Below are positions 1-6,129 of a stretch of 9,239 bases of DNA, one piece after another. The notes beneath the pieces were generated by a model. That model was not told where the DNA came from. It saw only the letters and a program-made list of their open reading frames with translations, and did no database searches. Position 1 is the first letter of the stretch. Each line of letters begins with the position of its first letter. Location: contig CALMNY010000228.1 in assembly GCA_937872125.1 (NCBI GenBank), forward strand, positions 1-9,239. Reading direction: 5' to 3'. Origin of the DNA: an uncultured Candidatus Competibacteraceae bacterium (GTDB lineage: Bacteria > Pseudomonadota > Gammaproteobacteria > Competibacterales > Competibacteraceae). The position numbers were made by a program, and so were the translations under genes.

Positions 1-3000
1 AAACTGGCCGAACCGGAAGGTCCGGCGGGCGAGCTTGATCTTGCGGAAATCGCGTTGCGCACCCAGGCCGGCGAAATTCGCACCCGCGCCCTGCAACTGC
101 TGGTCAAGCACGGTGCGACTGCACCAGCCGCATTGGCGGCCCGTATTGATGCGCTGCTGGGCCACGCCCTGGATGATGAAGCGGAGGAGGTGCGGCGCGA
201 GGCCATGCGGACGCTGTGGGCCTGGCACAGCAAGCGCCCGGAAACCACGTTGCGCCGGGCGGTGAGTTCTGTTCATCCCGATGTGCGCCGCTGGGCCGTG
301 GACGAGCTGGCCCGCCAGGCCCGCCAGTCGCGCGCCTGGGCCAGAGAATTGCTGATCGAGCGAGTTGGGGACGCCGCCGCCGAGGTCGGCCTGGCCGCCT
401 ACGAAGCCCTGACCAAGGAAGAAGCGGACAAGAAACGCTCCGACTATCATCTGGCGGCGCTCAACTCGCCCGCCGCCGAAGTCCGTCTGGCCGGTCTCAA
501 GGGTGCTCTGGAAGCGACCGACCCGGCCCCGCTGCGGAGCCGCTTGATCGAATTGCTGCAAACCGAGGATGCGCCCCAGTTCCTCGCCGCCATCGAGGCG
601 CTCGATAAACTGCTGCCCAGCGATGCGCAAGCCTTCACCCTCGCCTTCGACAGCCCGTTTTATCTGCTGCGAGTGCGGGCCGGCGAGTTGTGCGGCAAAC
701 GCCGGGACGCCCGTGCTGTCGGGCCGATGCAGGCGCTGTTGAGCATTCCCAAAACCGACCACGATCGTCCTTCCGATGCGCTGCGTCAGCGCGCCGCCAG
801 CGCCCTGGGCGACGTGGGCGATTCCGCCAGTATCCCGTTTTTCGCCACCCTGCTGCGTGATGACGATCCGTTGGTGCGCGAACACGGCGCGCGGGGACTA
901 GCCGCTGCCTGCCAAACCGGCAACGAATCGCCGCTGGTCGCCGCGCTGGCGCATGCCGATCTGGCGGTGCGCAGTTGGGCCGCGGATGGCCTGTCGAAAC
1001 TGGGCGATACGCGGGCGCTGCCGGTGCTGGCCGGCACGCAACGCCACGAGCATTTGCCGATCCGGCGCGGCGCACTGTACAGCTTCGTCGCGCTCGGCGG
1101 CGAGGGCGTGCAAGGCTTGCTGCAAGGCTTGGAAGACCGCGAGCGCGATCTCCAGGAATTGACCTTCGCCGTGATCGTCGCCCGCGATATTGCCCTGGCG
1201 CGGGCGCGACTGGAACCGGATTTGCTGCTCAGCGCCCTGAGCGCCAGCCAGCCGGAAATCCGCTTTGCCGCCGCCCGCGTTCTGGAAGCGCGGTTACGGG
1301 ACGAAGACCTGGGGCCGTGGGGCCTGGAACTGATCGGGCCGCGCCAGCCGGAAAAGGTCAGCGATATGCGTAACTGGCCGGAAGCGGCGCACCGGCCACG
1401 CCTGTTGAATGCGGTGGTCAATGCCCTGGCCAGCGATTCCCCGGCCCGGCGTTATGCCGCCGCTCAGGTTCTCGGTTTGCGCCCGCAACCGGAAGCCTTC
1501 TGGCGCGAAGCCAAGCGCCTCGCCGAAGTTGCCGCCGAGCAGGCGCCGCCCCAGACTGCGCCCGAACCCGAAACGCCGCTGGCGCGCAAAACCGGCTGGA
1601 TTCGCAGCCTGTTTCAGCGCAAGCAACCACCCAGCGGCTCCGCGACTCAACGCCTGTTGACCGTGTTGCGTTTCGCTGGCGGTGGCCGCCCGCCGCCCAA
1701 AGATCAGCATCAACCCGGAACGACCGAACTGTGGCGGCTGACGTTCGGAACTTACGCCGGCCTCATCCGGCAAGCGCCCGTCGCCAAGGGACCCGACGAT
1801 TATCAACGGGTGCGGCGCGACAGCATCGCCCGCCTCGCGGCGCTGGCCCAGCAACCCGCGATTGGCCGCGAAGCGGTGTTGCCGGTGCTGCGTCAGGCGT
1901 TGAGCGACCCGCATCATCTGGTGCGGCAGGCGGCGCTGAACGCGCTGGCTGAATTGCATCCGCATGACCCACTGGAGCCGCTGGCTCTGGCCCTGGACGT
2001 GGATTCCGCCGATCTGGGCCGGAATGCCTTTGATCGCTTGCTGGCCCTGGCCGTGGCCGGCGATGCCCGCGCCGCTGAACTGGCCCGCAGCGCGGTCAAC
2101 GCCGCCAACACCGAAACCCGCCGCCACGCCCTGGAACAACTGCCCCGCCTCTATCCTGCGGGCAGTCTGGAACCCTGGTTGCTGGCGCTGAACAGCCGCT
2201 ACGACGATTTGCGGTTGACCGTGGTGGATCGCCTGCTCGACGCCAACGATGCGCGCATCGCGGCGGCTTTGAGTCGCGCCCTGGCCAGCGAGCACGACGA
2301 GCTGCGGCTGCGCGCCGCCGTCGGTTTGGCTCAGCGCGGCGAACCGCTGGCGCTGGAGGTGTTGGCCGCCGCTCTGCGCGCTGAACCGCGCATCGCCAGC
2401 CGGGCGCTGGAGGCGCTGGTCGCTTTGGCGCACGCCCGGCCGAACGAGGAGGTCGCGGCGCGAGCGGCTGAGGCCGTAACGGCGCGACTGGAAGACGATC
2501 CCGATCAGACCGCCGACTGCCCGGCCCTGTTGCGCGCCCTGGGCCGCATCGGCCACGTCGCCGCCGCGCCGCTGCTGGGGCGCTGGCTGTTGGACAAGGA
2601 CCGGGTCGCGCATCACAGTTTGGCGCTGGATGTGCTGCTGCAACTGCTGCGCGACCGCGTTCAGCCGGAGCAAAAGCGCGCCGATGGGCGGCACTACCCG
2701 CGTTACCGCGAAGAACTCGCCCTGAACGCATTGTCGCCGCTGCTTGACCACGACAATGCCGCGATTCGCACGCGCGTCATCGAGGCGCTGGGCGTGCTGG
2801 ACGACAAGCAGGCCGAAACTCTGCTGGTCCGGTTGCTGGACGACCGCGACGAAGCGATTCGCGCCCTGGCCTGCGCGCAACTGGCGCAACGGGTTGTCGC
2901 TGGCATCCCCGGCGCCAGCCTGGAACCGCTGACGCGGGCGCTGATCGGCGGTCGCCGCGAACTGTTGCTGGCCGCCGCCGAAGGTCTGGCCAAACAGCAG

Positions 3001-4518
3001 CGCCCGGAAGCGTTCCAACCGCTGTTGCTGGCGTTTAGCGCCGGCGCCGAGCCGGAGCGGAAACGGGCCATCGCCGCCCTGGGGGAATTGGGCGACCGGC
3101 GCGCGCTGGAATACCTGGAACCGCTGCTCGATCTGCGCGCCGATGCGCCCGCTGACGACCGCGCCCTCGCCCCGGACGCCGCCGAGGCGCTGGGCGCATT
3201 GTTGCCGCGCCTGACCGACGCCGACGACCGCCAGCGGATCCGCGACCGCCTGGAACGGCTGGCGCACGAAGGACGGGGCGAACTGCGCGGGCGGACCCTG
3301 AGCGGTTTGCGGCGCATCGGCGACGAGCGCAGCCGCGCTCTGCTGGAACGCATCGCCAGCGACCCCTACGAAGATGGCGCCGCCCGCCAGCGGGCCGCCG
3401 CCGAACTGGGCCAACTGGGCACAGTGGCCTCCGAACCGGTGTTGGCGGAGTTGTTGCATCATCGCGACGCTCCGCTGCGCCAGGCCGGCCTGGACGCCTT
3501 GCGGCGGATTTATCCGGGCGACGCCACCCAGGTCAGTCTGCTGGCTTTGAACAGTGAATACGCCGAGATTAGCCAGCCCGCCGCGCGCTTTCTGGCCCGG
3601 CAGGGCGATCCCGCGACCCTGACGCAACGGCTGGGCGTGGTCAAAGACCCCGAAGTTCGGCAGCGGTTGCGGCGCGGGCTGATTCGCCGTCAGGCTTTTT
3701 CCCGCGACGCCTTGCAGGCTCTGTTGCAAGACGAGGCAGCGGCGACGCGCGCCGAGGCAGCCTGGATCGCCGGCAACAGCGGTGACCGGGAGTTGGGGGC
3801 GGCGGTGCAAACGGCCTTGGAACGGGCGGCGACCGGCTGGCGTCAGGCTGACGAACGGCATTCACGGGAACAGGCCGAGGCGGAAGCGCACGCTTGGCAG
3901 GCCAGTCTGTGGGCCGCTCGTCAATTGCAACTCGCCGTCGCGCCAGCGGCGCGAGCCGCGCTCGCCGATACCCGGCATCCGGTCGCCGTGCGTTGCGAAG
4001 CGATTCGCGGTTTGGCCGAGTGCGGCGATGCCAAGGACAGCGATGCGCTATTGCCAGCCTTGGCGGATGTGGATTCCGGCGTGCGTGCGGCGGCTAGCGC
4101 CGCCCTGGCCCGGCTGGGCGGCGCCCCCGTGCTCCAATATTTGGAGCGGTCCAGGAGCGCCGACGGCGCGGCTTTGCGCCCGGTTCTGCGCGCGGTTCTC
4201 CCTGGCGCGGAGGATCGGTTGCTGGCGACCGCCGAACGCCGGCAGACTGTCCTGCCGGTTTATCTGGAACAACAGGAGACCGCTGCGCTCATCCGCCGCG
4301 CCACGGGAGCGGATGGGGAAGCGGCAACGCGGTCCAGCGCGATTGCGGCCCTGGGCCGGCTGGGCGGTGCGGCGGCGCAAACGGCGTTGCAGGGTATCTT
4401 GGCCAACAGGAATGAGGACAGCGGAATACGCGCCATGGCGTTCAAGAGCTTGCGCCGGCTGGAGCGCCGCGCGGGCATAAAACCTAAGGCGATTTCCATA
4501 AAAGACCTTACCAGGTAG
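1..4518 (+). CDS. Giant HEAT-repeat (PBS-lyase-type) alpha-solenoid protein, 5' end outside window
   Basis: The frame is open from base 1, so the gene begins upstream; the TTG at 55 is internal and the sequence before it reads on as the same helical repeat. 1505 residues are visible, ending at TAG. Nearly all is made of about 30-45-residue helix pairs with the HEAT/PBS-lyase signature R..AA.ALG.LGD, for example near visible residues 262-274, 1021-1032, 1129-1141 and 1446-1456. A longer motif, L.P.D....LLALNS.Y..LR, recurs at several places (see findings). A Pro/Gln/Arg-rich segment at about residues 510-573 probably divides two solenoids. The tail is short and basic. No membrane segment, catalytic motif or Cys/His cluster is visible. 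HEAT solenoids usually act as protein-binding scaffolds in the cytoplasm; the partner is unknown. GC is very high (one 60-base line near 2521 is 83%). The repeat class is secure; the function is not. The missing N-terminus could carry an enzymatic or WGR-type domain. Confidence 0.9.
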   Translation, partial: KLAEPEGPAGELDLAEIALRTQAGEIRTRALQLLVKHGATAPAALAARIDALLGHALDDEAEEVRREAMRTLWAWHSKRPETTLRRAVSSVHPDVRRWAVDELARQARQSRAWARELLIERVGDAAAEVGLAAYEALTKEEADKKRSDYHLAALNSPAAEVRLAGLKGALEATDPAPLRSRLIELLQTEDAPQFLAAIEALDKLLPSDAQAFTLAFDSPFYLLRVRAGELCGKRRDARAVGPMQALLSIPKTDHDRPSDALRQRAASALGDVGDSASIPFFATLLRDDDPLVREHGARGLAAACQTGNESPLVAALAHADLAVRSWAADGLSKLGDTRALPVLAGTQRHEHLPIRRGALYSFVALGGEGVQGLLQGLEDRERDLQELTFAVIVARDIALARARLEPDLLLSALSASQPEIRFAAARVLEARLRDEDLGPWGLELIGPRQPEKVSDMRNWPEAAHRPRLLNAVVNALASDSPARRYAAAQVLGLRPQPEAFWREAKRLAEVAAEQAPPQTAPEPETPLARKTGWIRSLFQRKQPPSGSATQRLLTVLRFAGGGRPPPKDQHQPGTTELWRLTFGTYAGLIRQAPVAKGPDDYQRVRRDSIARLAALAQQPAIGREAVLPVLRQALSDPHHLVRQAALNALAELHPHDPLEPLALALDVDSADLGRNAFDRLLALAVAGDARAAELARSAVNAANTETRRHALEQLPRLYPAGSLEPWLLALNSRYDDLRLTVVDRLLDANDARIAAALSRALASEHDELRLRAAVGLAQRGEPLALEVLAAALRAEPRIASRALEALVALAHARPNEEVAARAAEAVTARLEDDPDQTADCPALLRALGRIGHVAAAPLLGRWLLDKDRVAHHSLALDVLLQLLRDRVQPEQKRADGRHYPRYREELALNALSPLLDHDNAAIRTRVIEALGVLDDKQAETLLVRLLDDRDEAIRALACAQLAQRVVAGIPGASLEPLTRALIGGRRELLLAAAEGLAKQQRPEAFQPLLLAFSAGAEPERKRAIAALGELGDRRALEYLEPLLDLRADAPADDRALAPDAAEALGALLPRLTDADDRQRIRDRLERLAHEGRGELRGRTLSGLRRIGDERSRALLERIASDPYEDGAARQRAAAELGQLGTVASEPVLAELLHHRDAPLRQAGLDALRRIYPGDATQVSLLALNSEYAEISQPAARFLARQGDPATLTQRLGVVKDPEVRQRLRRGLIRRQAFSRDALQALLQDEAAATRAEAAWIAGNSGDRELGAAVQTALERAATGWRQADERHSREQAEAEAHAWQASLWAARQLQLAVAPAARAALADTRHPVAVRCEAIRGLAECGDAKDSDALLPALADVDSGVRAAASAALARLGGAPVLQYLERSRSADGAALRPVLRAVLPGAEDRLLATAERRQTVLPVYLEQQETAALIRRATGADGEAATRSSAIAALGRLGGAAAQTALQGILANRNEDSGIRAMAFKSLRRLERRAGIKPKAISIKDLTR

Positions 4519-4526
4519 GTTCCCTG

Positions 4527-4553
4527 TAGGGACACGGCGGCGCCGTATCCCTA
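4527..4553. repeat. Imperfect palindrome (hairpin), REP/MITE-like or transcription-end structure
   Basis: The outer arms TAGGGA (4527-4532) and TCCCTA (4548-4553) are perfectly complementary. A C/A mismatch follows, then inner arms ACGGC (4534-4538) and GCCGT (4542-4546) around a GGC loop. It begins 9 bases after the HEAT gene's stop codon, where a terminator or an intergenic REP-type element would sit. No T-run follows on either strand, so it is not a canonical intrinsic terminator. The sequence is directly visible; the role is inferred. Confidence 0.6.
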
Positions 4554-4563
4554 AAAGCCCCAC

Positions 4564-4579
4564 CGGTATAGTCCTTGCG
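4564..4579 (+). promoter_or_regulatory. Possible sigma-54 (-24/-12) promoter element
   Basis: GG at 4565-4566 and GC at 4577-4578 are separated by exactly 10 bases, with TT immediately before the GC. This keeps the GG-N10-GC core and the TTGC half of the sigma-54 consensus. The -24 half is poor beyond GG and one A. It lies about 95 bases before the start of a sigma-54 activator gene, which would allow autoregulation. Chance occurrence cannot be excluded. Confidence 0.25.
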
Positions 4580-4633
4580 AGAAATCACCTAACCCTTCAT
4601 TGGTTGATAGAGCAGGGCGTGATCGGTCAAAAC

Positions 4634-4642
4634 TGATATAGA
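4634..4642 (+). promoter_or_regulatory. Possible extended -10 promoter box for the sigma-54 activator gene
   Basis: The bases TGATATAGA contain a TG one base before a TATAGA hexamer, the layout of an extended -10 box. They lie 33 bases before the ATG in the most AT-rich part of the gap. No good -35 hexamer is found at 16-18 bases upstream, as is common for extended -10 promoters. The call rests on pattern alone. Confidence 0.3.
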
Positions 4643-4654
4643 ATTGAACAATTC
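4641..4654. promoter_or_regulatory. Perfect 6-bp dyad, candidate operator
   Basis: GAATTG (4641-4646) and CAATTC (4649-4654) form a perfect inverted repeat around AA, in an AT-rich island within GC-rich surroundings. The dyad overlaps the last two bases of the possible -10 box and lies 20 bases before the activator's ATG, a position typical for a repressor or autoregulator. The binding protein is unknown; the activator's own Fis-type HTH is one candidate. Confidence 0.4.
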
Positions 4655-4665
4655 ACGACTTTTCC

Positions 4666-4670
4666 GGTGA
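4666..4670 (+). promoter_or_regulatory. Weak ribosome binding site of the sigma-54 activator gene
   Basis: GGTGA lies four bases before the ATG at 4675. It is a weak and closely spaced Shine-Dalgarno match, but no better site or ATG lies between it and the start of the FHA domain, so the ATG at 4675 is the preferred start. Confidence 0.4.
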
Positions 4671-4674
4671 CGAA

Positions 4675-6072
4675 ATGGCTGCATCTTCCCTTTTAGGCGA
4701 TGGCACGGAAGTGATCGTCGCAGCATCTCAGTCCCAGTTGCGGGTTCAGTTCGAAGCCATCGAATTGCGGGTAGTCACCGGGCCGGATGCCGGTCTGGAA
4801 ATCAGTTTGGGATTGCCCGTCTTGCGCATTGGAACCGCGCCCGACAATGACGTGGTCCTGACCGACCGGGCGATCTCGCGCCGGCACGCCGAAATTCGCA
4901 TGACCCCAAACGGTTTGCTGCTGCGCGACCTGGGTTCGACCAACGGCATATTTATCAATGACGTGCGCATCGCCGAAGCCTATATCCCGGCGGATGCCGA
5001 TTGCCGGCTGGGTTACTCGCGCCTGCTGATTCGCCAGCACACCGAGGAGCGCAAAGTGGCGGTGCCGCGCCAGGATCATCTGGGCGAACTGGTCGGGTCC
5101 AGCGAGCGGATGCGCGAGTTGTACGGGCTGATTCGGGCGGTGGCGCCTACACCTACCACTGTGCATTTACACGGTGAGTCCGGCGCCGGTAAGGAACTGG
5201 TGGCGCGCACCCTGCACACCTTTTCGGGCCGGCAAGGACCGTTGGTGGTATTCGACGCTTCGGTAGCCGATCCGGAGATGGTGCGTAACGATCTGTTTGG
5301 CCACATCAAGGGTGCATTCACCGGCGCGACCGGCTCACGCGAAGGCGCATTTCGCCAGGCGCACACCGGGACGCTGTTTATTGACGAGATCGGCGAGCTG
5401 CCGCTGGACCTGCAACCCCGGTTGCTGCGGGTGCTGGAAACCCGCGAGGTATTACCGATCGGTTCCGATAAGCCGCTGCGGGTAGACGTGCGGGTTATCA
5501 CCGCCACCCATCGTGATCTGGAAGCGATGGTCAGAGCGGGCACCTTCCGGCCTGATCTGTTTTACCGGCTGTCAGTCGTGCCCATCGAGGTACCTGCCCT
5601 GCGGGAAATCCGGGAAGACATTCCGCTGATCGCCCGCCATCTGTGCGAACGTTTGCAGTTGCCGTGCCGGCTGTCGGCGGCGGTCCTGGAAGCACTGCAA
5701 GACTATTCCTGGCCGGGCAATGTGCGGGAATTGCGCAACGTGTTGGAGCGGGCGGCGGTGCTGTGCGGCGACCGGGAGATTCGCCCAGAGGATTTGCGCC
5801 TGTCCAAGGCCGCCGCCGCGATCCCGGTCAGCCCCCCAGCCCTGGCGGCGTCCCCGGTCCAGCGCGCGGAGCCGCTCTCCGAACCGTGCTCTGAGCCGGG
5901 AAAACCGGCGGCGGATGCCCGCGCGCATCTCAGGGAGATGGAACGGCACATGATCGTGGAGGCGCTGGAGCGCAATCAGGGCAATAAGGCAGCGGTGGCC
6001 CGGGAATTGGGCATCCCGCTGTCCACCCTGAAACGCCGCCTTAAGGACTATCGGATTGGTGATGAGGGGTAA
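4675..6072 (+). CDS. FHA-domain sigma-54-dependent transcriptional activator (enhancer-binding protein)
   Basis: A complete 465-residue protein. An FHA domain spans about 48-117, with SRRHAEI (68-74) and GSTNG (87-91). The AAA+ sigma-54 interaction domain spans about 137-375: Walker A GESGAGKE (167-174), the sigma-54 contact loop GAFTGA (213-218), Walker B LFIDE (234-238), sensor I around 275-280, the arginine-finger segment with RPDLFYRL (292-299) and sensor II WPGNVREL (346-353). An Ala/Pro-rich linker (about 378-415) leads to a Fis-type HTH at about 420-461. It should bind upstream DNA and use ATP to remodel sigma-54 RNA polymerase; the intact GAFTGA loop argues that it is active. There is no receiver domain, so FHA replaces phosphorelay input. 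Oddities: the FHA phosphate-contacting Arg of the usual IGR is Thr54, and the conserved Cys of the NCAA-like segment is replaced (FDASV, 193-197). It is transcribed toward parC and its targets are outside the window. Family assignment is very secure; the signal and regulon are unknown. Confidence 0.96.
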   Translation: MAASSLLGDGTEVIVAASQSQLRVQFEAIELRVVTGPDAGLEISLGLPVLRIGTAPDNDVVLTDRAISRRHAEIRMTPNGLLLRDLGSTNGIFINDVRIAEAYIPADADCRLGYSRLLIRQHTEERKVAVPRQDHLGELVGSSERMRELYGLIRAVAPTPTTVHLHGESGAGKELVARTLHTFSGRQGPLVVFDASVADPEMVRNDLFGHIKGAFTGATGSREGAFRQAHTGTLFIDEIGELPLDLQPRLLRVLETREVLPIGSDKPLRVDVRVITATHRDLEAMVRAGTFRPDLFYRLSVVPIEVPALREIREDIPLIARHLCERLQLPCRLSAAVLEALQDYSWPGNVRELRNVLERAAVLCGDREIRPEDLRLSKAAAAIPVSPPALAASPVQRAEPLSEPCSEPGKPAADARAHLREMERHMIVEALERNQGNKAAVARELGIPLSTLKRRLKDYRIGDEG

Positions 6073-6086
6073 GTAGACGCCAGCAG

Positions 6087-6122
6087 TCCACGGAAGACAC
6101 GGAAGGCACGGAAAATGCGGAA
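6087..6122. repeat. Four-unit 9-base tandem repeat between convergent genes
   Basis: Three units end in CACGGAA (6087-6095, 6096-6104, 6105-6113) and a fourth ends in TGCGGAA (6114-6122), giving an exact 9-base period. The array fills most of the 57-base gap between the convergent stop codons. No terminator hairpin is visible in the gap. Role unknown; similar short CACGGAA-type arrays could be a dispersed intergenic repeat. Confidence 0.75.
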
Positions 6123-6129
6123 AGTGACT

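Noticed and set aside
55..57. TTG at 55 as the start of the HEAT gene
   Set aside because: The frame is open to base 1 and the 18 preceding codons read on as the same helical repeat without a ribosome site before the TTG; the gene is cut by the window edge.
1294..3861. Long minus-strand open frame (855 codons) opposite the HEAT gene
   Set aside because: Its translation is Gln/Arg/Gly-rich and matches no family. It is the antisense mirror of a very GC-rich, repeat-coding gene in which stop codons are rare.
4527..4560. Intrinsic terminator for the HEAT gene
   Set aside because: The hairpin is present but followed by AAAAGCCCC rather than a T-run; kept only as a palindrome.
6087..6122. Miniature CRISPR array
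   Set aside because: Units are 9 bases and contiguous, with no spacers and no cas genes nearby.
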